Source: Epiperipatus broadwayi (taxonomy: Eukaryota > Onychophora > Udeonychophora > Euonychophora > Peripatidae). Taken from it: a stretch of 64,000 nucleotides of DNA. A model generated the notes under the pieces. It saw nothing but the letters and a program-made list of their open reading frames with translations. It made no database searches and was not told the origin of the DNA. The position numbers and the translations under genes are program-made. Positions 21,938 through 36,180 of the stretch are shown one piece after another. Numbering within the stretch: the first letter of the stretch is position 1; every line of letters begins with the position of its first letter. The stretch is taken from positions 614,001-678,000 of the forward strand of contig JAQFVV010000206.1 of NCBI GenBank assembly GCA_028023455.1. Direction: 5' to 3'.

Positions 21938-24322
21938 AAATGGAGAAATTAAAAAGCCTAAGTATTAAATTGTATATATTCAAGTTCAAAATTTGTGATT
22001 TGATTTGAAATGCCCCCCCCCCCCCCAAAAAAAAGAGAAAAATAAATTATTTTATGCTGACTTAACTCCTAGCCTGAAATTTAAAAGATCAAACACAACA
22101 ATTATTTTTTTTTGTTTGAACTGAAATAAAAATAAGCATATCTGTATACTTATTAAAATATATGTGCTCTGCATAGAGATGATATACTTAAAACATTTAA
22201 CAAATTTCATTTTATAAGAGTTGGTATAATTATCAGAATTAATAAAATCTTGCAGAAATATATATTATTAAAGGAAATAATTTTACATTTAAATAAGATT
22301 ATTAAATTGAGCTAAAAAGTGTTTGAATTGTATTTTTTTTTTTAATTTAAAGGCATATTGTTTTTATTATTTTATCAAAAGTCCAATAAGTTATTTTTTT
22401 AATTTTTGGTTTTTAAGTCTTCCAGGAACAGCAATTTTTTCAGATTAAAAGCATTTTAACCAAATATTTTTTATATTTCCATTAATATAAAACTCTCTCT
22501 CCATGTTTTAAAACACAAATGCTGCTAAAAACTAAAAAAACGAAATATAAATATTTTAATTTTATATAGACATATATATATATATTGATATTTTTAGTCA
22601 ATCAAAATAAATAAATAAATAAAAACCTTTCCCTTTAAAGTGGTATTTAACATATGAAAATATACATATACTTGCCAGACAAATGTTTAACTTATCTAAT
22701 AAAACAAATTAAAGTCATGATATTATTATCAGTTAGATTTATTAATTTATAAGCATTTATTTAAATATGGTTTTTATAAACTTCATTTTTAAATTCATGC
22801 ATATATTAATTAATTTTTTGCATTGAGTGTATTACTATCTAATCCATGTTTACTTAAATTTGGATAAAACTATATTTTTTAATATTAATTACATTTCACT
22901 AAATTAATTTAGCAATAATGAAAATTTAAATAATTATTTTACAGTTTCACCTGAGTAACAGAAATTGGTAAACTATAGGAATTCAGAATAATATGTCCTT
23001 ATCATAAAAATCATATAATTTTAAATATTTAACTTCTTAATGGTTTTAAATAAAAATATTTTCTACTAATCTAAATTATAATGCTTTTTTGGAATTTTTC
23101 AGTCTTGAATGATGACATTGTCTATTATATTTTATTACAACATTACTATTCCAGATTGCTGATGTTACCTTGCACTAGTCAATTATATTCTATGACTTTC
23201 TGCTGCCTAATAGTTATTTCTTAATAATAATTAGTCTAATTTAATTTGAGTTTTTGTTCTTAGATACCAGGTTTAATGAGGGGATAAGAACAGTTCTCAA
23301 TTCAACACTCTCTACATAATATTGTGGAAATTTTTATGCTAGAGTTATCTATAAGAAAGATATGTTTTTATTTACTTCAAAATAAATTTTAATTTTTTTA
23401 AAATAATAACTTTAATAATACATCTAAAACATATTTTATTTTTATGATTACTACTGTTTTTAATTAATATAAACATTTTTTTAAAGTTTTATCATTAGCA
23501 ATGGATCAGAGATAATGTTTTTATTTCTCTATGTAATTTTAAACACTTTTATTAATGTTAAATTTTTTTAATAATAATTCTAAAAAAGGAAATTTAATTT
23601 TGCTGCAAACTTTACTCAGACAGCATAAAATATATGAAAGTTGAATATACATTTAAATGTTCAACTTATTTATTTGATACTTGAAGAAAAAGTTTAAAGT
23701 TTTCTTTTGTCCAATCTCTGCCATTTAACGTCAACAGATATTAATTTTTGATAGTACTTTTTATGCTTATTAATTTATAAATTATTTAGACAATATAGGA
23801 AGCCATTGATTAAAGAAATCTAAGTGCGATGTTTTCTCAATCCATTTTTAAATAGAATTTTAATTCTTTCTAAATTTTCTTTTGGAATATAAATTTAGAA
23901 CAAAAGGATTACTGTCTTGAGAAGTTTGTTCTGAGTTTATAAATTTCTATTTATCTTTAACTTTAATAATAAAAATATGGCAGAAAAATGATTATTTATT
24001 AAAATCAAAATTAAACAGATTCAGTAATATTTATTATTATAATTATATTTACATTAAAATTATGAAAGAGCACTTTAAAATTATTTGTTAATCATATAGT
24101 TCATTTCATTTAAAATTAGGGAAGAGTTAGTATTAATATGAAAAAATACTCATACAGAGTTTAAATATAAAATTTAATAATATTTATTATACTAAGAATA
24201 CTTTCGATTTCTTCACATTATATTCATAGTCAGTCTGCTGAGAACATTAAATTTTTGCTGATTTGAATGTTATTAGTGTTTTAGTTTATTACTATTCATT
24301 TGTATAATGAACTATGCCTCTT
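21938..24322. other. AT-rich sequence, nothing recognised; C14 tract
   Basis: A run of 14 C bases at 22013-22026 followed by A8 stands out. No gene or shared repeat supported elsewhere in the stretch. Confidence 0.45.
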
Positions 24323-24535
24323 TTATTTTATGTTTGCAATCATTTCTTTTTCACATAATTTAACAGTATCTAGATTACAGCTATGGCCATATTCTCTCTC
24401 ATGATTATGAAAGTCAGATGAATGAAATGTTACAGGCTTAATGTTAGATTTTTTATACATTAATAAATGTTGAGTCATTCTGGTTTTAATTTTTGTTCTA
24501 GTCTCACCACATCTATTAGAAAATATCACCCCTAT
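24323..24535 (-). pseudogene. Penelope-type GIY-YIG endonuclease remnant
   Basis: The minus strand encodes CGETRTKIKTRMTQHLLMYK followed by a spaced His pair (HNHEREYGH), then LDTVKLCEKE. This follows the Penelope GIY-YIG nuclease from the YIGET strand (here NRCGETRT, so the second YIG half is eroded) through the conserved Arg of KTRMxEH, and on to the DNVKILxxE block with the metal-binding Glu. The GIY half and everything upstream, including the RT, are missing. The nuclease would nick target DNA to prime reverse transcription. A TAA ends the frame after MIANIK, earlier than usual. Confidence 0.6.
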
Positions 24536-25381
24536 AATTCAAGTTGCAATTTAGATAAAATACACTCAATATAAAGGATTATATCTAAAGTCAAAAATTT
24601 TCTAATTCTTTAATGCTTAGAAAATAAACCCAGCATTTCTTGAAAAAAAAAATCAGAATTTTTATTATGCAAAACTTAGCAGCAAAACAAATAGACTTTT
24701 ACTGAAAGTAGGCTAATGATTCAAACACTTCAATAAAAACATTATACAAATATATAAAATAACTTAAATAATATTGTAACTGTACATACATATTAAGTTA
24801 AAATATCTAATTAATGTTGTAATTATATGCAAAATTTGATGTGGATACTATTCTAAAGATTTTTCAGATTGAAACCTAATTTAAAATTGCTAAAAATATA
24901 GATTTCATTTGAACACTTCAGAAACTTTTAATAAGTTTCTTTCTGTTAACTTCATTATTTTGTTGTCCTTAATTAGTTTAGAGAAATCTTTTGGAATTAT
25001 TTACAAAACAGATAATATTTACAGTAAGTATTTAAACAAACAGTGAATTTTATTTGTAACAATTACAAAGGTGTTTACATCTTTGACTATATAAAATTTG
25101 TTTTGAATTTGAAAATAATAATAAGTATATGTTGTTTTGTTACTTTTTCTAGAAATAGATAAATAATTTTTTTTTTCTTTTTAGTTTGTGTTTTATAATT
25201 AAAGATGTTTAATCTTTTACTATAAGCTATTATGTCAATAATCACTTAACATACTTTAAAATGAGTTCTATTATTAAACATTTTATTATTAATTTTTTAG
25301 TACTCATTAAAAATTTTACAATTCCAAAGTTTAGATTGCTATATACCTTTTATACAGTTATTAATTTTTTAATAAATCTGC
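24536..25381. other. AT-rich sequence, nothing recognised
   Basis: No gene, shared repeat or structure supported. Confidence 0.45.
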
Positions 25382-25810
25382 TGTGTTCAGTGAGCCGCAA
25401 GTAAATAATTGATAAAGGCAGAATTGAGATGGTTAGCTAATAGTTTAATTTAAATAATGTTGAACATATTTACAAATGTATGTAGCCTATTTAAGGCACA
25501 TTTAAATAATAAAAGGTCATCATGACCTGCACATAATAAACCATAGCCCTACTTCTGGATTTACAGAGACAGGATTCTCTGAATTACATTAATACCAGAA
25601 CATATAGACCAAATTCTGGGGATTTATATACCCCTCATGTTTTTTGAAATCTTTACAAACTTTACCAAATATGGAATATTTTACATACCCCTCCATATAT
25701 GGCTTTCACATGGTATTTTTTACATACCTCACTATATATGGCATTTTCTATGATTCTCTGACCTTATAAGGCCAGGTATCAATTCTATGACCTAACAACA
25801 TTGCAACACA
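25382..25810 (-). repeat. possible solo LTR, copy 1
   Basis: On the minus strand it opens TGTTGCAATGTTGTTAGGTC, contains GGCCTTATAAGGTC, a TATATAAATCCCC TATA box near 25630 and a later polyadenylation-like AT stretch, and closes CTCACTGAACACA near 25382. Parts match 48121-48494: the opening TAATGTTGTCATGTAG, CTTGCCTTATAAGGTG and the TATATAAG block. No flanking duplication was found, so the boundaries are approximate. Confidence 0.4.
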
Positions 25811-28207
25811 TTGATAGTTACATTGCTACACATTTGTTGTTACAGTCATTTATACAATCATTATAGATATAAATATTACTTACAATCACTATACATAATT
25901 ACTGTACAAAGTTATTATTTTTATTCTACACAATTACTGTACATTTATTGTTGCACACACTCATATATATATATATATTATAATGATCCAGAGAATAAAC
26001 TTAATGTTATCTGCACTACAGGGCGCCATCTAGGCATTTGAACCTAGAAAAATTTATAAAGTAGGCAGATACGTAAGTCAAAAAAAAATTTTTTTTTTAT
26101 TTATATATTTTGATATCCAGTCATTAGCCCATTGTCACTAGCTCAATGGAACAGCAGAGATTTATATTTTACCATAAATTCTTATCTAAGAATATTTTAA
26201 AAAGGAATAAAATAAGCCACTGCCAGTAATTAAAATACAAACATTTATTTACGCACATATATATATATAAAATTTAACATTATTATTTTAGTATGTTTAT
26301 TTTAGATTTTAATTTGATTTTAGAATTTAAATTTACATTTTGATTTTAGAATTTAAATTTACATTTTAATTTTTATAATATTATAAGTTTACATTTTAAT
26401 TAAGTTCGCACAGATAGATTTATGAAAGTTTGTTTTATAATGTTGAGTATAGATCGGTTACATAGATTGCACGGTTAAAAACATTTCAAAATAAACATAA
26501 ATGATCAAAATACAAAGTCATTGATACCTTCAATTGCAGAGGGAAATTTATAAGTAACCCAATAGCATTCATCATAAGATGCTTGCATTGTCACCAATAA
26601 CTTAAAAGACATCCGAATAAATACATTTTAGATACTCACCATAAGGTATCATTATTTATCGAATGTCTATATATTTTGATCCAATATGAAAACCCAAAAC
26701 ATAATTAACCGATAACGAATCCATGCAAGCGTCTATAAACAACTTAAATTTAATGAATTTTTATTTAGTGTCGAGTATGAATAGACTACATAGATTTGCA
26801 TTTGAAGATAAAACATTCTATCCCCATTTAACCTTAGGCTAAAAGTTCACAGTCAAACTGGCGTCAATCCATCTGATATATCGATGTATTCAATGTAATA
26901 CAAATATGGCAACACAAAATAGGTTAAGATAAGACATTGATTCTCATCAGATAGGAATATTACATCTATCTAACGAGAAGAACAATAAAAAAAAAACTCC
27001 ATAGAAACGGACTGCGGTCATTTTGCCGACTTACGACCGCATTCCCTAGGCAAGAGGAAGTGTGCGGTGTATACAAGTGATTCTGCCTGTAGCGAATCTT
27101 GCATTACATCTACTAACTACATCAATATATCCAATCCATTGACCCAATTCAACAACGACACGAATAACCTAAGATTACCCTCCCCTAATATAACTTTACA
27201 AATCTATATAGCCATTCATGCCTGACTTAAGTTTAATATTTATATAACTAGTTTAACAAAAAACAGAAATCATAATAAAACTTAAAGAACAAATAAATAA
27301 ATAAATGGAAATGATTTTACAAAAGAAATACATTAAATAAAATTATAACTAATTAATAAATAATGTTGGTCAGATAGGATTCTATTTCTTAATTATTTTA
27401 AATATGGAAAGTTTTTAATTTAATATTCATTAATTATAAAGTTCTTACGGTTTAAAACAGTTCATCTTTATCTGTTGCTTGCCATTTGAATGTGAATTCC
27501 CATGCCATCCTAAAAAGATTGTTTGAGTTAGCCATTGTGTTTTTTTTTTATCCGGAGGTTTTTTAGTTTAGTTGGTCCTTAATGTAGAAAAAAACCGATG
27601 TCATTTCTCTTTTTTTTTAACAAAACTGAAGGGATTGAAGAGTGCATCTTTTCAATCCCTTCTCCTTCAACTCCGCACTAACACATATAGTCACATCGTA
27701 ATAACTCATTAATTCTTTTATTTTCAAACCTTTCCTTTTATAATAATTTTGTGGATTAACTCAACATTACATCATGATGGTGAAAACCTTTTCATTGAGG
27801 TCTGATTTCCCGATGGATTTCTTTCATTTGCTAAAAGTTTCTATTGTTTTCCTATCTGACCATTGTTTATACATTTAAATGCCCAAGGGCTTGTTCACTT
27901 GGACTAATTAAAATAATCATTTCCATTTCTGATTAATTAATGTGTTTTCCAAACTTAAAGATATTTTTATCTCTAAGTCTTTTTGTTGAAAGATTTAGGT
28001 TTTCTATTTTTAATAAAGTTTTCGTTTAATAATTTTTTTTTCATCTGTGTGATTTATATATACGAGTTTAAGATAGAATTAATTTTCAATTTTTATGTCT
28101 AAAAAAAAAAAAGAAGTTTTTAAATGCGAACTTTTTATTTTAATTTCATGTTTAATAATAAAAAACAATGTAACGTATGTATGTGCTCATTACAATATAT
28201 ATATATA
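25811..28207. other. mixed sequence with hairpins, nothing assigned
   Basis: A 26-base segment near 26320 (TTTTGATTTTAGAATTTAAA and on) is tandemly doubled. From about 26700 to 27200 the sequence has more CG than its surroundings and includes TGCGGTC (27014) opposite GACCGCA (27036). A perfect 12-bp stem, GAAGGGATTGAA (27628-27639) with TTCAATCCCTTC (27651-27662), has an 11-base loop. GGTTCAAATGCC on the minus strand near 26040 resembles a Pol III B box. None of this adds up to a named feature. Confidence 0.4.
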
Positions 28208-31200
28208 TTGTGCCCTTTTCTTCAGGTCAGAATTAATTCATTATCACAATTTACTAAAAAAATGTAAATTTAGGATATGTTCTCTTTGTACAATGATTAT
28301 ATTATGTTGATAATCTTTTAAAAATTCAATTAAAGCAAGATAAAAATATTTAATGCCTAAAATTATGCTAAACAACATTAAAACAGTTATATAAAGCTAA
28401 GTGTATTAATTACATATGGTTGGGTAAGCTGGCCATAATGAATAATGTAGCAATAAATATCTAAAATATGTTTTAAAAGTTGAATTTTAATAGCTAAAAC
28501 TTGTAATAAAATAAATACTATATTTTAAAGTATAAATTATATCTAATAATTATATTTAATATTATATGTTTTAAAAGTAATCTTTGTGGTTGGAAAAATT
28601 GTATTTAATTCTATGTTTTCCAAATTACTATCCCAAATTTTATTATTATATTATTTATTTAATGTAATAATTGTTGCAATTAACATTTAATATTTTCAGA
28701 CAGAATTTTGATACAGTCTATCTCAGTTATAAGTCACGTGACTTGTATAATACAGTCATGCACACATGCTTACTAGTATTCGTGTTAACAATGTTTCAAA
28801 ATTACTTTTAAAAATTTACACTATAGAATTGAATATATTTATTTATCTATCACAAGGGCAAATATTAAAATTATCATAAAATGTTTAAATAGTTTTATAA
28901 AACGAATGCAGTTAGTAAAAATTGAAATATTTTGTTATAAAGAAAATAGATATATTAAAAATAAAAGGGTGGAACAAATTGATAAAATAGCATTCTTAAA
29001 AGTCATTTTAAAATGTTTAGTTATTTTTAATAAAGTACAAACATTGATTTAAAATTAATATCTTAAGTAATATTTTAAATAAAAATGAGTCATATTTTAT
29101 TTTTAAAATTTAATTGTGTAATATCAAAGTTATGTGCAAATTAAGTATCAAGTGAAAAGCAAAATCCACTAATAAGATGATGTATTTTGTTGGGTATACA
29201 TACTGATGCACGGTTAGTTCAGGATTGGTGCTAGTATTTTTCTAAAAATTTTTGCTTCTTTTAAAATTTTTTTGTTTTAGGCAATTTAGTACTATTATAA
29301 CTCTCTTATAATTTATTTGCAACTGATAAGGATACCAATTTTAAGTATTTAAAGAGAGCATATTATAAATAAATTATAATAAGTTTTATCTAAAGGATGC
29401 GTTGTTAAAAGCTAAATTCCCTTACCAGAATTTTCGTCAAAGCTTAATTCAATGGCACATTAAGATATGGAAATACCAACGAGTAATACTTACCTATTTA
29501 AACAGATTTTAAAAGTAAAATTTATAATTATTAATATGGTATTGATAGTTTTATCAAGGAGAACTCTTTTATTAAGTAAAGATGTATATTAGACATTATG
29601 CAGAGAGCTTAACAGGGAGGCTACTCAGAAATTAAAATTAATAATGCATTTTCTAATAGTGAGATAGTCGTATAAAAAACTGATAAAAAATACGACAAAG
29701 CTCATAATAATTTTATAAGGAAAGTAAAGGTATGGAGACAAATCCATTTACTTCTGTTTCTAATCACGACTCAATCAAATAAAGTTTTTGAAAAGAAAAG
29801 AAGTGGTTTTAATTATAGAATTATAAAGGTATGGAGGTAAAATGTTTTATCTTTTTGAAGAAAACATTATGAATAATTTTAAACAAACTGTCATAAATAA
29901 TAATTAAATGAAAATTATTTAAAGCGTACATAATAAATCTATAATTTTATAAGATACTATATGCATTATTATAATAATTTTGGGGGGAAATGATAATTGG
30001 AATAATAATGAAAATAAATATACTTGGATAAGGAATGATAAATTATCCTGACAAATAAAACCCTATACCTAATAGAATTATAAATAAGCAATTATTGAAT
30101 TCATAAAAATATTTTAAAAAACTTGCACAAAAGTCATATCTTGATATCCAAATTCATGTCGCCGTGTCTGGCACAATGCAAGCAGCACAGAATTCTAAGG
30201 AAGGAAGCTTCGAAATGTTATTTTTCCATATTACAGTTTATTTATTATTTTAATAATCATTGTTCTGGATAATAAAGACTATGAACTATTATTTTAAAAA
30301 ATTTTACAGAACAGATCAATGATTACTTTTGTTAATTTTTTTAGATTTTTAGACATCTACTTTCTTATTTTTTTTTATCTTTTTTTTTTTAAAACTTTGT
30401 CATGTTGGAAGAAGTACTGGGCATGCATCAATTTCAAGGGAGTTTTGTTTTGTTTCTCATTGTCAAGCACCTGAAAAAAAACCTAGCAACAAAGGTTGGG
30501 GATTACAATTGCTCCTCAAGAGAAAATTTAAAAAAAAATGTCAAGAAAAATAAAAACATTTAATTTCATCTATGTAAAGAACATTCATCTCAATCTAGAA
30601 GACATGTAATTATGTCTGAATTTTTTTTATTAACTTTAGTTTTAAGTGTAATAGTATTTAATTAGTAGAATAGGTACATAAATATTAATTTTGTAACTAA
30701 TAATATTATAGTTTTATAATAAATATTTTGATAATTTTAAATAAGTTAATATTGTTAAGTGTGACAGTATGAAGGTATTATATTATGCAATGTTTATTTT
30801 AAATTATGGACCAGAAGACATCATATATAAGTGGTTATCAAGCTGATATCGCTTAGGTAATAGTTGTAGATATTGATATTTTATTATGTATTTTTCTTTT
30901 GTAGGTTATCAACGAATTATAATGTTGAATTATGAATGTATGGCTTATGTGTGAATGCATTTATACACACATAAAACACATAAAAGTTAGAATTTATTTA
31001 TTATAAAGATATGCATACTTTTATTCCATATTACTAGTATAATATAACTTGATAATGAATAATTATATGATTCTTTTATAAAAAACTTTTAATATTTCTT
31101 AGATATTTAAAAGTATGGATAATAATCATTTTGTATTTTGTTCAAGAATATTGATAGGAAAGTAAAGTAACCATTTTCTTGTTGATTAGTTGAAATCATA

Positions 31201-33425
31201 ATGATTATAACTAAATTTTATTTGTTGTTTTGACTATGTTAGTTAGTATTATTGTCGGTGTGGATTTGATAAAATCTATAGGAAAATTTTATAAAATAGT
31301 GACTTGGTAGTAATTTTAAAAACATGAAGCCAATGAGATGTTATTAATGTAGGATTTATTATGGGAACAGGAATAAAATTGTATAATATTATTAAGTATA
31401 TGGGTACAGTTAACAAAGCCCTGTAGCTGGTATATTTTAGTTGTGGGCAGTGTTTATTTCATATCGAATATTGATGTTTTAGAAAGCTGAAGTAATAGCT
31501 TTGACATCATTGTTGATAGTGGAGGTCATTGGACAAAATAGGTCATGCCTCTATTTTATTGATACACTGTGCCATAATGTTTTATCTAATATGTACTATT
31601 GATTGAGACTCTAGTTTCTTCTCTATGACTACACATCTATTCACTATCATGATTTTCCAAAGCATTACATCGCACAAATCATATTTTTTAAAAGGAAATG
31701 ATAAATAATTTAGAATTTAATTACTGTTATTTAATGAATAAGATAGGTTTGTTTACTTATGAGAATGAATAGAATCAATGCAAAATGGAATTAAAAATCA
31801 AACGGAAACAAATAATAAAGAATCCTAGAATATGTTCTATATTCATTTTAAAAATAAAATAAATTTCATGAATGAATGTAAATGAGATAAAGTTGCTCTG
31901 GAATTTTTAAATAACTTCAAATATTTTTAATTTTATAAGTATTGCATATTTTTTAAAATGCATAATGTAGTAAAACGAAACAGTACAAGATAAGCTAGGT
32001 ATATTTTGTAGTTATTTTAATAATTAAGAAGTACATCAATAATTGCAACTATTCCATATTAAAATAATATTGAGTAAGAGATATTGAAGTATAATAATAT
32101 GATTAACAATGATGTCCACATATTTTATTAATAGACCAACATTAGATATTTTATGCTTAATAATAATAACATTGCAAAATAAAAAAATATTTAATGATAA
32201 GATACAGATTCGAAATGTTATTTTTGTATTTTCTGCATTATGTTTCAATGTATGCTTAAAGGATGCATATTATAATGATTTTTGTAAGAGATAATGTTTA
32301 GAATTAATGTAAAGTAATTGTATCTTTATTATAAAATTTGATAAAGATGGAAATAGAGAATTGTATTATTTTTAAGTTGGAATGAAGAGTTTTAAATTTA
32401 TGTTTTTATCTTATTAGTTTACGATGAGTAATAAATGTATAATGGTGCAAGACTTACTGCTCAAATTGTAAATATTGTAAATAGATTGTTTATTTTATTT
32501 GTTGTAATAAAATTTTGTTAAACTTGTTGTCAAAATTTGTGTGTTAAGATTGTATTCTTTCCAACATCACACAATATGTTGAAACACAGAGGGTTTGAAC
32601 CAAGATGTAACATTTGCACAGAAACAAATAAAAGTATTATTTAAGAATCATAATATTTTCTTAAGATTATTTATTTAAGAAATTACATTTTACATTATCT
32701 TCATGGTCATAAGTTAATTATTATAATATTATAAAGAATTATAATGTTATCCATTGCCACACATATATTTTTCAGATTATAAGATGCTACCACATATTTA
32801 TTGCAAGATCATATGAAAAATAAAAGATTATATTATAGTATTTCTTTATTATTATTATGGTGAATAAGAATTATAGTGGAGAAAAATATATGTAAGATTA
32901 AATTATACAATGAAGATTACTATTAGTATCTATTATTATTAGTTAGGTGTGGTTGAGTATGATATTAAATCCTTTATCGTGCTTGATTACAATAATTTTA
33001 ATTTAGTTAAATTAGTTTAAGACCCTGAGATTTATTTTAGCTAAATTATTTAAATAAAAGGATTAAGATTTATTTATTAATGTAATCTTAATGATTAGTT
33101 ATTACTGGAGTCATAAGAATACTATATTTATTATTATTTGAGATAGTAATAGGAGGGATAGTGTTCTTCTGCCATTGAGGTAGTATCCTGTGGGATATTG
33201 GCTCAATGTATTGTTTATTACCACTTGTATCTCACTTCCAAGTCTCATGATTAAATAAATATTTATTTATTTATTTTATAAACTGAACCATATTATTATT
33301 TTTATTAATTTGAGCTAGTAAAATGATTAATATTAATGTAGAATATTTCTATTGTCAGTTATATGTATTTTAGCCGAGCGTAATCATTATCTGAGCTAGA
33401 CCTATTTTATTTTAATACTGAGGGT

Positions 33426-33429
<4 letters not shown>
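28208..33429 (+). mobile_element. unclassified large AT-rich element, copy B
   Basis: Second copy, about 5.2 kb, starting TTGTGCCCTTTTC after a TA tract and ending GAGGGTACAA before another TA tract. It aligns in inverted orientation with copy A. Clear shared blocks are GGCTCAATGTATTG and CCATTGAGGTAG with CATAAGAATACTAT near 33110-33210, TTAAACTTGTT with TTTGTGTGTTAAG near 32520, and a TTAGTTCAGG segment near 29213 opposite the TTAGTTCAATTG of copy A. An AATAAAATTTTG signal at about 32508 lies about 920 bases before the end, where copy A has similar sequence. No coding frame is recognised. The flanks are TA microsatellite on both sides, so a target duplication cannot be defined. Confidence 0.55.
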
Positions 33430-33459
<30 letters not shown>

Positions 33460-33491
33460 AGGAATATATATATATATATATATATATATAT
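33430..33491. repeat. paired TA tracts around TTGTAGGAA
   Basis: Two TA tracts of roughly 27 bases each, separated by TTGTAGGAA and closed by TTCC. They abut the right end of element B and can fold back on each other. Confidence 0.9.
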
Positions 33492-35179
33492 TCCTTGCTT
33501 AAATTTGAATACTGCAAAAATCATTCATTAATATTTTCTAAATATCTTATTTTATGTAATTTTATAGATTTATAATGCCTATTAAAATGATTAAAGACGA
33601 ATGTAAATTTAATTAATTTCTGTTTAAAATCTTAATATTCCAATTTACTATTAATGAATTATTATTTTATTCTTTTAATATGTAAATGTGTGGAATAATA
33701 TGTGAATATTTTTATATATGTTTTAGAAAACTTGTTAATAAGATAATTTGCAAGTCTGTTGTTATGCTAAAAATGCTTCATTATATCCCTACATATTTTA
33801 ATATTTATTAGATTATGTTAATATAAATTTATTTTGCAATAATATACAATATATTCATATGTAAAAACTATGATTGTGTCAAGAAATACATGAACCCATA
33901 GCATTATAACTGCAATGTACAAAAACACCCTTGTAACTTTATCCAGAAAGAGTAAAACTTGCCAAGAATACGAATTAATTGTATTCTAATTATATATGAA
34001 AGCATATAGGTTCAAATCAGTGATTACATTATTTTATAATCAATATGGTCTCTGCCATGGACATCATCCGTTAATATATATATCAAAATGTAATGCTTTG
34101 AATGAACTTTGAACTTTCAAACTGAAAATGAAAATATCAACATTAATACCTTTAAAAATAACAACAGAAATAAATTTAAGATTTTTAATGAATCAAATAA
34201 ATTATCATTATGAATAAAAATAACTAAAGAGAAATCTGATACAAGTTTGACTATGAAAAAAAAATATCAGAAAAAAAATCAAAATGAATGATGAAATATG
34301 CATTGGTAAATACAAATAAAAAGAATCAAAGTTAAAAAGATTAAAAATAATTTAATAGAATTATTCCAAAATTTTATAAACAGCAATCAAATATAAAAAT
34401 AATATTTTAAGATAAATATGGAACACAGAAACAAAAATAAAAAACTAAAACAATTTTTGGAAGAATTATATAATCAAAGAAATTTAACTACATTAAGTAG
34501 ATTTTTTTTAAAATATATATGTTTTATTTTGTATTGCTTTATGACTTAAGATACAAATTATGTATATAGTAAAACAAATATAAAAATAAATAGAAAGGTT
34601 ATCCTCTGAAGGTTGGAAGATGTCATCTGGAAGATTATTTGTAAACAGTCCTGTGTTTGAGGATTATAAGAATTTAATAATGACTCATTTTACAAGTTGG
34701 TTTTTTATAAGTGTTTCAAATTTTGAGGTATGGTGATAATGTTTATTCACCTATGGTGAATTTACCAACTGTCCTCTATTTAAGAGCATATTAACAGTAA
34801 ATGCTTTGTAGAAATTCTCATTATGAGTGAGTACTATGTACATAGTTTAAGGAATATTAGTTCTTTCACCAGTCTTCTGTGAGGTTTTCTCCAGATGTTA
34901 TTTGTGGCATAGACTATCATAATGTGGCTATATTCATGTAACTCCATGTATCTGCAAATATGTCCAGTGAAGCTGTATTCCTTCCTCTTTCTTTAATTTG
35001 AGTGATTTTGATCTTAAGTAGTGCTCAATGGTCTTTTGCTGATTGTCTAAAGTGCATCTGATATCTTACTGACCAAACTGCAAACTGCATAAAAGTCGAA
35101 ATCTGAGTTGGTGGGAACACCCTTTTTGTATACTTTCAATTAATGTGTTGAATGTACTGTTCTTATTTCTGGAGGCTTT
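33492..35179. other. AT-rich sequence; right part may be LINE 3' region
   Basis: Nothing recognised up to about 34600. From 34600 to 35180 the base composition is less AT-rich and lies directly downstream (minus strand) of a LINE zinc knuckle, so it may be its degraded endonuclease and 3' UTR, but I could not confirm a motif. Confidence 0.35.
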
Positions 35180-36180
35180 CTGTACAAGATATCTAAGATA
35201 CTGCAGAACCTGATATTATAGTACCACATGTTGAATGGTCTCTTCAGCTAAATTACATAATTTGCATATAAGGTCTATTCTTGCAACTTCCCTTTTGTAT
35301 GAGAGAAAATAGTTTGTTGGCAATGCCTCTAGATTGATTTTTAAAAGGAAGTCTAAGAACTTGAGTTCTAAGTACCAGCATCTGAACTTTTGTATTATTT
35401 GTTTGTGGTAGCTTCCAGAAGTGTGGGAGCCATCATACAACTCAGTAAATAATCTTGTTCTCAAATATTCTTTTGTTTAGGTTATCTATGTCTATTATTT
35501 ACTTAATTAAGATTTCAAGCCAGCCATTTATTTTTGTTGGAAGTCTATCTGTTGGCTGTACTTCTAAAAAATTTGTGATATTTGGTTATTTGTTTTTTAG
35601 TCTGTGTACTGTATTGATGCTGCTTTGTAATAAGAAGGTCTGAAGAGAGTGCAGTGATAATCCATTCTGTTTTGAGTTCTTTTACAAATTCCAGAGGCTA
35701 CTTGCTGCTATCTTTCTGTTCCATATAAATTTGGTGCAAGCACATAGTTGACTGCAGGCATGTAGTAGTTCGATTTGGGGTAGATTAATATGTTAATGAG
35801 GGATATTTTGGCATGGATTGAGAGGTAGACTCTCAATAATGCTTTTGTAATGGCTTGCATTGCTGCCAATAATGTATCTTGGATGATTTTTCTCATGCAG
35901 GTTGCCAATTTGTGCATCAGAAGCCCAAGGAAGTTGTGTGGTTTTGCTGAAAAAGAAGAGGCTATGCTTGATCCAGTTGAAATTCTCCATGTGGAGGATT
36001 TACTGTGGTTGAATTGTAACCCATATTCTTTTGAGTAATTTTGCAGTATTGCTAATAAAGCTGGAAAAATTTTTTTGAGGGGAGAAAAATTGCAATGTCA
36101 TCCATGAATGTGATATGAACTACTGTTTTTGAATAGATGCAATGTTTAAACCCTGTCATCTTGTTTTATTGTAATTTAAT
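35180..36180 (-). pseudogene. LINE RT end and zinc knuckle (MDD-type, R2/R4-like)
   Basis: Minus-strand blocks in order: ITFMDDIAIFLPSKK with the catalytic Asp pair near 36095-36107, a QKNMG/NPPHGE stretch, HNFLGLLMHKLATCMRK and AKISLINILIYP near 35900-35780, then the segment at 35464-35216 with KFRCWYLELKFLDFLLKINL, EALPTNYFL and the knuckle CKLCNLAEETIQH. RT active sites reading MDD rather than ADD, and a CCHC knuckle after the RT, are typical of R2/R4/NeSL-type LINEs, which carry a restriction-like endonuclease at the C-terminus. Frames are broken several times. A second copy of the same family lies at 60726-61260. Confidence 0.7.
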
